From Pseudomonas koreensis (GTDB lineage Bacteria > Pseudomonadota > Gammaproteobacteria > Pseudomonadales > Pseudomonadaceae), in NCBI RefSeq assembly GCF_024169245.1, contig NZ_JALJWP010000001.1:5379501-5443500 (forward strand): a stretch of DNA of 64,000 nt. The letters are read 5' to 3'. The notes under the pieces are model-generated. The model had not been told where the DNA came from and made no database searches. It saw only the letters and a program-made list of their open reading frames with translations. The translations under genes were made by a program, and so were the position numbers. Shown in pieces: positions 56,491-64,000 of the stretch; the stretch's first letter is position 1; each line of letters opens with the position of its first letter.

Positions 56491-57972
56491 ATGGGTGCCT
56501 GGCTTAGCAACATCTCGCTGAAATACAAATTCTGGGCGGTCAACGCGGTCGCCTTTGTCACCACCCTGCTGTTGGTGCTGTACGCCGTACATCTCGAACA
56601 GCAGGCCCGCAGCCAAGCCGCGCAGGCATCCGCTCAGGCGCAGGCGCAATTGCTCAAGGCCTGGCCGCCCGGGCAGGCGCTGCCCAGATCCGCTCAGGTG
56701 CTGACCTTCAAGCGCGGTGAAGCGCCGCGTCTCAACGATCAACCGCTACTGGAAATCAGCGGCCGCGTCGGTTGGAACGCCATCAATGAAATGCCGCTGT
56801 TCGGCGACAATCCGTTGGTCGGCGCCGAAGTGTTCAGCCGCGCCGACGGCGAGCAAGTGGCGGTCATTGCCCACGCGCCAAGCCTGAGCCAAGTGTTCAG
56901 CGAACGCTTCGCCCACTATGCGCTGGCGGTCTTCATCCTGATGCTGGCGATGCTCGGTGCTTCGCAACTGCTGATCCGCTTCCTGCTCAGCCAGCTCAAC
57001 ACCTTGAAAGACGTGATGCTGCACGTTGAAAAAACCGGCGACCTTTCAGCTCGGGTGCCGCTAGTGGGCAGGGACGAAGTCGGGCAGATGGCCAATGCCT
57101 TCAACGCCATGCAGGCCGGCTATCAACGCGTAGTGTCAACAGTTGCCAACACCGCGCGACAACTGGATGACGGTGCCGCGCGGCTGGCCTCAAGCATGAA
57201 CGATGTGCGTCACGGCATGCTCGCCCAGCAGAGCGAAACCGATCAGGCGGCCACCGCGATCAACGAAATGACCGCCACCGTTTACCACATCGCTCAACAC
57301 GCCGGCGCCACTCGCGACCTGTCGAAAACCGCCGATGGCCTCGCCGGCAGCGGCCAGCAAGTGGTCGCGCGGGTGCAGCAGTCGATTGCCGGGCTGTCCA
57401 GCGGCGTGCAGCAGACGGCGGAAATGATTCAACGCCTGGCCGAGGACAGTCAGAAGATCAGCGGTGTGGTCAGCGTGATTCACAGCATCGCCGAACAGAC
57501 CAATCTGCTCGCGCTCAACGCGGCGATCGAAGCCGCACGCGCCGGGGAAATGGGTCGCGGCTTTGCCGTGGTCGCCGATGAAGTACGCAACCTCGCCAAG
57601 CGCGTGCAGGCGTCCACCGACGAGATCACCGGCATGATCGCGGCGTTGCAGGCCGGCACTCGCGATGCGGTGGATTTCATGCAGGAGAGTTCGTACAAGG
57701 CCGATGATTGTGTGCAGCAGGCGCAGGAGGCCGGCGCAGCTCTGGCTGAGATCACCGGCGCGGTGGCGCAGATGCGCGAGAGCAACACGCAGATCGCCGT
57801 GGCGGCAGAGCAACAGAGTCAGGTTGCCGAGGAGATGAACCGGGCGGTGGTGAGTATTCGTGATGTGACTGAGAATACCGTGCAGCAGACGGTGGACTCG
57901 GCGACGACCAGTGATGAGCTGGCGACGTTGGCTGGGGAGTTGAACAGGGCGATTGGGCAGTTGAAGCTTTAA
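56491..57972 (+). CDS. Methyl-accepting chemotaxis protein
   Basis: 493 residues from ATG 56491. Membrane helices at about 15-35 and 142-165 enclose a periplasmic region of about 105 residues, too short for a full dCache and lacking the usual 4-helix length, so a small sensor. HAMP (165-220) then the signalling domain with [19 protein letters not shown] and [15 protein letters not shown]. The ligand is not predictable. Follows tatD by 176 bases. Confidence 0.92.
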   Translation: MGAWLSNISLKYKFWAVNAVAFVTTLLLVLYAVHLEQQARSQAAQASAQAQAQLLKAWPPGQALPRSAQVLTFKRGEAPRLNDQPLLEISGRVGWNAINEMPLFGDNPLVGAEVFSRADGEQVAVIAHAPSLSQVFSERFAHYALAVFILMLAMLGASQLLIRFLLSQLNTLKDVMLHVEKTGDLSARVPLVGRDEVGQMANAFNAMQAGYQRVVSTVANTARQLDDGAARLASSMNDVRHGMLAQQSETDQAATAINEMTATVYHIAQHAGATRDLSKTADGLAGSGQQVVARVQQSIAGLSSGVQQTAEMIQRLAEDSQKISGVVSVIHSIAEQTNLLALNAAIEAARAGEMGRGFAVVADEVRNLAKRVQASTDEITGMIAALQAGTRDAVDFMQESSYKADDCVQQAQEAGAALAEITGAVAQMRESNTQIAVAAEQQSQVAEEMNRAVVSIRDVTENTVQQTVDSATTSDELATLAGELNRAIGQLKL

Positions 57973-57975
57973 GAT

Positions 57976-58046
57976 CAAAAGATCGCAGCCTTCGGCAGCT
58001 CCTACAGGGGGGAACGCATTCCAAATGTAGGAGTGAGCCTGCTCGC
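57976..58046. repeat. Mosaic REP pair with arms of two families
   Basis: The left arm is of the GATCGCAGCCTTCGGCAGCTCC type (from 57976), the right arm of the GTAGGAGTGAGCCTGCTCGC type, so the two sides do not pair fully; only the shared core (CTCCTACA/TGTAGGAG) is complementary. Confidence 0.75.
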
Positions 58047-58181
58047 GATGGGGCCAGATCGGACACCATCAAAAACAGCCATTGCCGCTATCAACTCAAT
58101 AGCCAACCTTGATTCGCCGCCCTCCGCGCCCGGGCCTATTCTTCAACCATGAAGTTCAACATGGATCGAGGAGTAGCAAAC

Positions 58182-58547
58182 ATGGGCAAACGTCACCCCA
58201 ACCTTCCCGCGTGGCAATGGCGCGCCTACCCGGGCAATCATCAGCATCCGACCAATCTGGTCCTGCACCTGATTGCCGTGCCGCTGTTCATCGTGGCTTT
58301 TCTGCTGATCGTGTCAGGGGTGTTCAGCCTGAGCCTGGCCAGCGTCGCCATCGGCGTGATCGGTATCGTCGCTGCGCTGGGTCTTCAGCGTCACGGTCAC
58401 AGCCTGGAGGCGCAAGCCTCCGAGCCGTTCAGTGATCGCCAGGATGCCGTGTCACGTTTGCTGGTCGAGCAGTTTCTGACCTTCCCGCGGTTCTTTCTCA
58501 GCGGCGGCTGGTGGCGTGCCTGGCGTGAGCGTCATCGTCGGCATTGA
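58182..58547 (+). CDS. Mpo1-like (DUF962) membrane protein
   Basis: 121 residues from ATG 58182 after GAGGAG. Two membrane helices; the family histidines lie in GNHQHPTNLVLHLIA and in LQRHGHSLEA. Yeast Mpo1 in this family is an iron dioxygenase of 2-hydroxy fatty acids; the bacterial role is not known. Confidence 0.85.
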   Translation: MGKRHPNLPAWQWRAYPGNHQHPTNLVLHLIAVPLFIVAFLLIVSGVFSLSLASVAIGVIGIVAALGLQRHGHSLEAQASEPFSDRQDAVSRLLVEQFLTFPRFFLSGGWWRAWRERHRRH

Positions 58548-58548
58548 T

Positions 58549-59343
58549 TCAGGCAAAGATCGTCACGGTCTGGCGACTCATCGCAATCAATTCCCCTTTC
58601 GCACTCCACAGCTTCGCTGCGACATGGCCGTAGCCGTCGACAGCGTATTCGATATCGGCCAGGTATTGGCACCAGTCCAGCGTGCTCAAGTCGCGTAACG
58701 GCTGTACGAATTCGATGGTCCAGGTCAGCGTGCTGCCGGGTGCCGGTTTCTTCAGATACGGCAACAGCGCCGGCGGCCAGGCATCCACCAGCGCCAGCAG
58801 ATGCGCCTCGTTGACCGGCTCCTCTTTGACATCCCCACGCAAGCGTACCCAACCGCCCATCAAGCGCGATGGCGTGCCAGAGAACGGAATACCGCCGGCG
58901 CTCCAGCGCATGGCCAGATGGCGCATGAATTCCGGGGTCACGCCTTTGATATAGGGCAGCTCCTGGCATTCGTCCCAGTGTTTCATTGTTGGCGCTGGAT
59001 AGGCTTCGACGGCGACTTCCGAGGGCCGCGAGGCACCGAAGCTGCCCTGAATGATCGTCACCACCTGGCCATTTTGCATGGCGCGGCCCAACACCTGGCT
59101 GACCGCTTTGCCTTCGCGCAGCACGTCGACTTCAAAACTCACCGGCACGTCCGGCTCGACCGGGCCGACAAAGGTAATCGCCAGCGAACGCACCGGACGT
59201 TCCGACGGCACCCTGGCGCGCATGACTTCAAATTGCAGCGCGGCCACCAGCCCGCCAAAACTGGCGCGGCCCTGCCCCCATTCGGCGGGGATGGTCACTT
59301 CAGGTTGTTGGCGGACAGCATCGAGCAGATCGCAAAAGCGCAT
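58549..59343 (-). CDS. Thioesterase-family protein (hotdog, 4HBT_3-like)
   Basis: 264 residues, two hotdog halves; the first with GQGRASFGGLVAALQFEVM and the second with AHLLALVDAWPPALLP. Such double-hotdog proteins (TesB or TesC-like) cleave acyl-CoA; substrate not shown. The stop lies one base from the DUF962 stop; genes converge. Confidence 0.85.
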   Translation of the reverse strand: MRFCDLLDAVRQQPEVTIPAEWGQGRASFGGLVAALQFEVMRARVPSERPVRSLAITFVGPVEPDVPVSFEVDVLREGKAVSQVLGRAMQNGQVVTIIQGSFGASRPSEVAVEAYPAPTMKHWDECQELPYIKGVTPEFMRHLAMRWSAGGIPFSGTPSRLMGGWVRLRGDVKEEPVNEAHLLALVDAWPPALLPYLKKPAPGSTLTWTIEFVQPLRDLSTLDWCQYLADIEYAVDGYGHVAAKLWSAKGELIAMSRQTVTIFA

Positions 59344-59470
59344 GGCAACCTCGGAAAGCGAAAAAGGAATGCGGCGATCTTAACCAGCCTGGGGCGGCGG
59401 CGCAGCGTCTATTCCGGTCAAATGGGCTGACAGATAGGCCTTGGCGCGTTTCAATTTCGCCGCAAAACCC

Positions 59471-59571
59471 TTGTAGGAGCTGTCGAGTGAAACGAGGCTG
59501 CGATTTTTTGATCGGTTTGCAAATCAAGATCAAAAGATCGCGGCCTTCGGCAGCTCCTACAGGGGGATGCG
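59471..59571. repeat. Mosaic, outward-facing REP pair
   Basis: Two half-elements face away from each other: TGTAGGAGCTGTCGAGTGAAACG... at 59472 and GATCAAAAGATCGCGGCC...CTCCTACA ending 59571. The two arms belong to different families (long GATCGCAGCCTCG and short GATCGCAGCCTTCGG). Confidence 0.75.
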
Positions 59572-59577
59572 CAAGTT

Positions 59578-60336
59578 TCAGGATTTGAAACAAGTGGCGC
59601 TGAGCTTTTCCAGCACTTGATCGGCCTTCAGCTCTGCCTTGATCAACCCGGCCTGCCAAGTGGCCACACACGGTTGCAGATCAGCCTCCTGCTCGGCACG
59701 CGCCAGCCATTGCCAGCAATCGTGCCAGTCGCCCAATGCGCCTTGCGCGGATTTCAGGCGTTTGTAAGCCGGTTTCGGCAAGCGATCCAGCTCGGGATAG
59801 GCTTCGATGCCATAACGCACACGTTTGATCAGCAGGCGCAGACGATGGCGGTCATGGGCGGGATCCTGCAGCGCCGCGTCGAGTTTCTGCCATTGTTTGC
59901 CCAGACGTTTTTCAATGCGCTTATCCAGATCCTGGAGCAGACCCTGGCGCTGAGACGCGCGAAGAAACCGTGGAAAGGCGTCGAGAATCATCAGCAACGA
60001 AGCCAGCTCCGCACTCGCCGCCAGCGCCGGATACGCCTCGGTCATTTGCGCCAGGCGCCGCTGCGCAGCCTCGGGTTGATCATGCTCGAGCAGATACGCC
60101 GCGAGCACCTCGCGATCACGCCACGGCGTGGTCAGATCGCCCACCGCCGAAGCCGCCGCCTCCAGTTGCTCGACACCCGGCAAGCCGCGCAACGGCCGCA
60201 ACAGACTGCGCAAGCGCCGCACCGTGGTGCGCAAATCATGCAACGCTTCCGGATCGGTGCGCGCAGTCAACCGCGCCTGACACGCCAGCAGCCGCACATC
60301 CAGGCTCAACACATGAGCCACCAAACGATCGATCAT
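59578..60336 (-). CDS. CHAD-domain protein
   Basis: 252 residues. The two CHAD-type conserved basic segments are visible: ALHDLRTTVRRLRSLL with the HxxRxxxRRLR pattern near the start and HRLRLLIKRVRYGIEA later. CHAD proteins bind polyphosphate granules. Codirectional with the lipoprotein gene upstream. Confidence 0.88.
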   Translation of the reverse strand: MIDRLVAHVLSLDVRLLACQARLTARTDPEALHDLRTTVRRLRSLLRPLRGLPGVEQLEAAASAVGDLTTPWRDREVLAAYLLEHDQPEAAQRRLAQMTEAYPALAASAELASLLMILDAFPRFLRASQRQGLLQDLDKRIEKRLGKQWQKLDAALQDPAHDRHRLRLLIKRVRYGIEAYPELDRLPKPAYKRLKSAQGALGDWHDCWQWLARAEQEADLQPCVATWQAGLIKAELKADQVLEKLSATCFKS

Positions 60337-60355
60337 GGGGGTCTACTCCGTAGAC

Positions 60356-60436
60356 AGCTTCAAGTTGCAAGCTACAAGCTCCAAGCTGAACGCGGTCGCC
60401 TTGAGCTTGCCGCTCGCAGCTAGAAGCTTGCAGCTG
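60356..60436. repeat. AAGCT-rich inverted repeat of another type
   Basis: AGCTTCAAGTTGCAAGCTAC... and ...GCAGCTAGAAGCTTGCAGCT are partly complementary and contain repeated AAGCT units. It lies between the CHAD and lipoprotein genes and differs in sequence from the REP pairs above. Confidence 0.6.
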
Positions 60437-60440
60437 CTTT

Positions 60441-60719
60441 TTAACGTCCTGCGCGGGATTCGCGAATGTAGAAACGGGCTTTCTCGGCTTTCTTGCTGCA
60501 GCCTTCAAAGCCTTCGAATTGTTGCTGGGTCTTGGCGGCGGTCAGCAGCGACAGCGCTTTGGAATAGCTGACGGTGCCGGCGAAGCCTTCAGCCTTGGCC
60601 AGGTCCAGTTCGTGCCAGGCCGTATCGAGTTGACTGCCGCAGCTGTCGCGGTACGCGGTTTTGCCGGCGCAACCGGCCAGAACCAAGGCCATCAACGGTA
60701 CACAGATCCAGGCTTTCAT
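60441..60719 (-). CDS. Small lipoprotein of unknown function
   Basis: 92 residues. Signal peptide with lipobox LAGC (Cys about residue 17) after MKAWICVPLMALVLAG, then a charged helical domain with three more cysteines. Anchored in the envelope. The ATG at 60719 follows GAGG by eight bases. Not recognised. Confidence 0.8.
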   Translation of the reverse strand: MKAWICVPLMALVLAGCAGKTAYRDSCGSQLDTAWHELDLAKAEGFAGTVSYSKALSLLTAAKTQQQFEGFEGCSKKAEKARFYIRESRAGR

Positions 60720-60933
60720 CACTCACACCTCAAGGTAGGTCAACAGTCGTGCAGGTAAGACGGTCAAGCGGCGAAAAAGTGCCTCGCCGGCCGGTCAAAC
60801 CATGTGGCGCAGAGCATAGCGCGCAAGCGTGCGCCGCGAGCGAAAAACGACGTCACTGCCGCGCGCAACGACCTTGGCGATTGAGCCGCCTGGCCGATGC
60901 GTGCATTGTGCAGGCTTGTCGGGAGGAAGTTTG

Positions 60934-61971
60934 ATGAAAAAGCGTGTCGCACTGGTGCTGGGCTCCGGTGGTGCCCGGGGCTATGCCCATATCGGCGTTA
61001 TCGAAGAAATTGAAAAACGCGGCTACGACATCGCCTGCATCGCCGGTTGTTCGATGGGCGCGGTGGTTGGCGGGATCTATGCCGCCGGCAAACTGGATGA
61101 CTACCGGCGCTGGATCGAAAGCCTCGATTACCTCGATGTGCTGCGCCTGGTCGACGTGAGCTTCCGCCTCGGTGCAATTCGCGGTGAAAAGGTCTTCGGG
61201 CAGATTCGCAAGATCGTCGGCGAGATCAACATCGAAGACCTGCGCATCCCCTACACCGCCGTCGCCGCCGACCTGACCAATCAGCAGGAAATCTGGTTTC
61301 AGGAAGGCTGCCTGCATCAAGCCATGCGCGCCTCGGCGGCGATTCCCAGCCTGTTTACTCCGGTGATGCAGGGCAACCGCATGCTGGTCGACGGCGGCAT
61401 TCTCAATCCGTTGCCGATCGTTCCTGTGGTGTCCAGCCATTGCGATCTGATCATCGCCGTCAACCTCAACGCCACCAACCAGCGTCAGTACAAATTGCCG
61501 GTGATCGAGCGCCCAGCGGCGTTCCGTTCGCGCTTCGACAGTCTGATCAACTCACTGGGATCGAAGCTGCCATTTCGCCGTAAACCGGCGGAGCAGTTGT
61601 TGAAGCTGGAACAGGAAGCATTGCGCGCCGAGGCGGCAGAGATCAATCCGTGGCTCGAAGGCGTCGAGCCGGAAAGCCAGCAACCAGCGGCCGCCCCGGA
61701 ACGCGAAGGCGCGCCGAAATCCGCCACCGGTTCGTTCATCATCGATAACGTCGGGCCGGCGTCGCTACTGGATCTGATCAACCAGAGTTTCGAGGTGATG
61801 CAGACCTCGCTGGCGCAGTACAAGATCGCCGGCTATCCGCCGGATATCCTGATCAACGTGCCGAAGCGGGTGTGCCGGTTTTTCGAGTTCTACAAGGCGC
61901 CGGAGTTGATTGCGCTGGGCAGACAGATTGCCAGCGATACGCTGGATCGGTATGAGCAGGAGCAGGGTTGA
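60934..61971 (+). CDS. Patatin-like phospholipase (RssA-like)
   Basis: 345 residues from ATG 60934 with GGGAGG upstream. Patatin motifs: GSGGARGYAHIGVIEE (oxyanion), GCSMGAVVGGIYA with the nucleophile Ser in GxSxG, and VDGGILNPLPI with the catalytic Asp in DGG. Cytosolic or membrane-associated acyl hydrolase; substrate unknown. The C-terminal third contains a low-complexity stretch (PESQQPAAAPERE). Confidence 0.9.
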   Translation: MKKRVALVLGSGGARGYAHIGVIEEIEKRGYDIACIAGCSMGAVVGGIYAAGKLDDYRRWIESLDYLDVLRLVDVSFRLGAIRGEKVFGQIRKIVGEINIEDLRIPYTAVAADLTNQQEIWFQEGCLHQAMRASAAIPSLFTPVMQGNRMLVDGGILNPLPIVPVVSSHCDLIIAVNLNATNQRQYKLPVIERPAAFRSRFDSLINSLGSKLPFRRKPAEQLLKLEQEALRAEAAEINPWLEGVEPESQQPAAAPEREGAPKSATGSFIIDNVGPASLLDLINQSFEVMQTSLAQYKIAGYPPDILINVPKRVCRFFEFYKAPELIALGRQIASDTLDRYEQEQG

Positions 61972-62006
61972 AATCCTGAACGTCCTTCAGTGTTTTTTCT
62001 GGCCTC

Positions 62007-62071
62007 TTCGCGAGCAAGCTCGCTCCCACAGGGGAATGCATTCCAAATGTGGGAGCGAGCTTGCTCGCGAA
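62007..62071. repeat. REP pair, GCGAGCAAGCTCGCTCCC type
   Basis: Arms TTCGCGAGCAAGCTCGCTCC... and complement, perfect over 24 bases, between the converging phospholipase and kdpE genes. Confidence 0.88.
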
Positions 62072-62095
62072 AGCGCCGGATCGGCCACTACAAAG

Positions 62096-62794
62096 CTACA
62101 GGCTGTTCTCACTCACCAACCGATACCCAACCCCAGCCTCAGTCACGATAAACCGCGGCCGGGTCGGATCATCCGCCAGTTTCTGCCGCAGATGTCCGAC
62201 CACGATCCGCAGGTAATGACTGTCCTCGGTGTGTGTCGGCCCCCAGATATCCTTGAGCAATTGCTGCTGGGTGATCACCCGCCCCGGATGCCGCGCCAGT
62301 TGCGCCAGCACCGCGTATTCCTTGCGGGTCAGGGCGACTTCGGCGCCGTCGAGCAGCACGCGCCGATAGGCCAGATCCACGGTCAGAGGGCCGAAACTCA
62401 ACGCCGCCGGTTGCGCCTCGCCCGCCGGGGCCTGGCGTAACAACGCGCGAACGCGGGCGAGAAATTCCTGAATGCCGAACGGTTTGGTCACGTAGTCATT
62501 CGCGCCGCCGTCCAACGCTTCGACCTTCTGCCCTTCACTGGCGCGCACCGACAGCACTAGCACTGGCGTGCTCGCCCATTCGCGTAACTCGCGCAGCACC
62601 TGCTGACCGTCCATGTCCGGCAGGCCGAGGTCGAGCACCACCAGGTCGGGTTTGCTCAGGGCGGCTTGCGCCAGGCCTTCGGCACCGGTGCCGGCTTCGA
62701 GCACTTTATAGCCTTGTGAAGCGAGGCTGATGCGCAGGAATTTGCGGATCTGCGGTTCGTCGTCGATGACCAAAATGGTCGCGGTCTGGCTCAT
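62096..62794 (-). CDS. kdpE: Response regulator KdpE
   Basis: 232 residues. Receiver domain with DDEP, the phosphorylation Asp in LVVLDLGLPDMDG and Lys in VTKPFG; OmpR-type winged helix with LTRKEYAVLAQLARHPGRV and HLRQKLADDPTRPRF. Turns on the high-affinity K+ pump operon kdpFABC, not in this window. 48 bases follow the end of kdpD. Confidence 0.92.
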   Translation of the reverse strand: MSQTATILVIDDEPQIRKFLRISLASQGYKVLEAGTGAEGLAQAALSKPDLVVLDLGLPDMDGQQVLRELREWASTPVLVLSVRASEGQKVEALDGGANDYVTKPFGIQEFLARVRALLRQAPAGEAQPAALSFGPLTVDLAYRRVLLDGAEVALTRKEYAVLAQLARHPGRVITQQQLLKDIWGPTHTEDSHYLRIVVGHLRQKLADDPTRPRFIVTEAGVGYRLVSENSL

Positions 62795-62842
62795 GAATTC
62801 ACATCAACACAAAAGAGTGGCAAGAGAGTAGCGCAGTCGGCC

Positions 62843-64000
62843 TCAGGCTTCATGGTCCATGCCCGGCTGCGCCTGCAACGGCAGGTGCAAGGTGATGCAG
62901 GTGCCACGCCCGTCGATGCCGTCGGCTACGGAAATACGCCCACCGTGAGCACCGACCATGCCCTGACAGATCGCCAGTCCCAACCCGGTGCCTTGCCCGC
63001 CGCGATCACCGCGCGCGGCGGTGTAGAACATGTCGAAAATCTTCGTGCGGTCCTCTTCGGGGATGCCCGGGCCTTCATCGCTGACCGAAAAGAAAATCTC
63101 TTGCTCGTTGGTGCCGGCGCGCAGTTGCAAGCGACCGTGGCTCGGCGAAAAACGCGCGGCGTTTTCCAGCACGTTGACCAGCGCCTGCTCGATCAGCGCC
63201 GCGTGCACATAGAGCAGCGGCAATTCGGCCGGCACCTCGGTGCTGACCCGCAACGGCGCCAGCACCGCCCGCAGGCGATTGAGCGAACTGCCGACGATAT
63301 CGGCCGGCGACACCCAGTCCCGCGCCAGCTTCAAGGCGCCGTGGCCGAGGCGGGTCATGTCGAGCAGGTTCTGGATGTAGCGGTCGAGGCGTTCGGCTTC
63401 ATCGCGGGTGCCTTCGAGCAACTCGCGGCGATCCTCCAGCGGGATCGCTTCGCCGAGGGCCAACAAGCTGTCGATGCTACCGCGCATGGCGGTAAGCGGC
63501 GTGCGCAAATCATGGGACACCGAGGCCAGCAAGGCGCTGCGCAGTTGCTCGGTTTCGCCATGCAGGCGCGCCGCCTCCAAATCATCAGCCAACTGCGCGC
63601 GTGCCAAGGCTTGTGCCAGTGGCTGACTCAACGCAGTGAGCAAGCGTCGGCGCTGACCGCTCAGGGTCTGGCCTTCCTTGGCGCAAACGCCGAGCAGCGC
63701 CAGCGGCCCGTCCTCGACCGACAATGGCCACCACCACCAACGCCCCAGCGGCAAGGTGCCGGTGCCCTTGCCCGCCGGTTGATCGTGTTGCCAGGCCCAA
63801 TCGGCGGCGGCGCGTTCGGCCTCGGTGAATTGCAGCGGCCCGCCGGTCTCGACTTTCCAGCCGCCCTGGCCGTCGCGGTTGAGCAAGCACAATTGCAAAT
63901 CGCTCCAGCCTTCGAGGTGTTGCGCGGCGGCGCTGATCACGGCCTGGCGATCGGTCGCGGCGGTGAGTTTGCGCGACAAATCGAGCAATTCGCTGGTCTC
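62843..64000 (-). CDS. kdpD: Sensor kinase KdpD, C-terminal part (cut by window edge)
   Basis: About 385 residues of the C-terminus; the N-terminal KdpD and UspA-like domains and the membrane helices lie beyond 64000. Visible: a GAF-like segment, HisKA with SVSHDLRTPLTAMRGSID (phospho-His), the N-box segment ENAARFSPSHG, and the G boxes DEGPGIPEED and GTGLGLAI. K+ limitation and osmotic stress sensor. Reads into kdpE, so the pair is one operon. Confidence 0.92.
   Translation of the reverse strand, partial: ETSELLDLSRKLTAATDRQAVISAAAQHLEGWSDLQLCLLNRDGQGGWKVETGGPLQFTEAERAAADWAWQHDQPAGKGTGTLPLGRWWWWPLSVEDGPLALLGVCAKEGQTLSGQRRRLLTALSQPLAQALARAQLADDLEAARLHGETEQLRSALLASVSHDLRTPLTAMRGSIDSLLALGEAIPLEDRRELLEGTRDEAERLDRYIQNLLDMTRLGHGALKLARDWVSPADIVGSSLNRLRAVLAPLRVSTEVPAELPLLYVHAALIEQALVNVLENAARFSPSHGRLQLRAGTNEQEIFFSVSDEGPGIPEEDRTKIFDMFYTAARGDRGGQGTGLGLAICQGMVGAHGGRISVADGIDGRGTCITLHLPLQAQPGMDHEA

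Overview
The window looks like core chromosome of a fluorescent Pseudomonas (P. fluorescens/P. koreensis-like). The grounds are high GC, GTG and TTG starts with clear GGAG ribosome sites, many typical Pseudomonas families (SagS, OspR, OprI, EF-P with Arg32 plus EarP, CysB, class II DAHP synthase) and Pseudomonas-type REP repeats. I find no prophage, insertion sequence, CRISPR array, toxin-antitoxin or defence island, and no tRNA or rRNA gene. Two cuts fall in genes: an SOS-type gene at the left edge and kdpD at the right edge.

Left part (1-20 kb): an unidentified gene behind a perfect LexA box, a glutaredoxin-like protein, a CPA2 cation/proton antiporter converging on an ammonium transporter, and a yqjD/yqjE-type operon. 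A dense signalling stretch follows: an EAL-YkuI_C protein, dGTPase, a BvgA/BvgS-type two-component pair with two periplasmic Venus-flytrap domains, a 981-residue HD-GYP-type protein with a long insertion in the catalytic domain, and SagS. Free-methionine sulfoxide reductase and a DUF815 ATPase lie between the last two.

Middle (19-37 kb): an oxidative-stress group (ospR-gpx, msrB; later ohrR and ohr with clear twin operators), alaA, htpX, tpm, a DODA-type dioxygenase, a cold-shock type DEAD-box helicase with a structured leader, a crotonase, a spermidine-synthase-like protein, class II DAHP synthase, a YcaQ glycosylase, and two LysR regulators around a TauE/SafE permease. Then 37-46 kb: efp, earP, a Gre-like protein, cysB, a stress protein, a nucleotidase, panE-like, a PilZ protein and a second, class I, DAHP synthase.

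Right part (46-64 kb): oprI facing an L,D-transpeptidase, tesA and a YbbA/YbbP-type ABC exporter, greB, DoxX, an MltF-like lytic transglycosylase, tatD, a chemoreceptor, an Mpo1-like protein, a thioesterase, a CHAD protein, a small lipoprotein, a patatin-like phospholipase and kdpE/kdpD. Gene order from sagS to the chemoreceptor follows, from memory, the PA2824-PA2867 part of P. aeruginosa PAO1, interrupted by a block (cysB to class I DAHP synthase) that in PAO1 lies near PA1750-PA1755.

No wholly new multi-gene system is evident. The observations most worth a second look are regulatory: the LexA box, a terminator-like hairpin in the msrB leader, a promoter-led structured leader near 53.1 kb, twin OhrR operators, paired palindromes before gpx, a sigma-54 site before amt, the HD-GYP insertion, and mosaic REP pairs.
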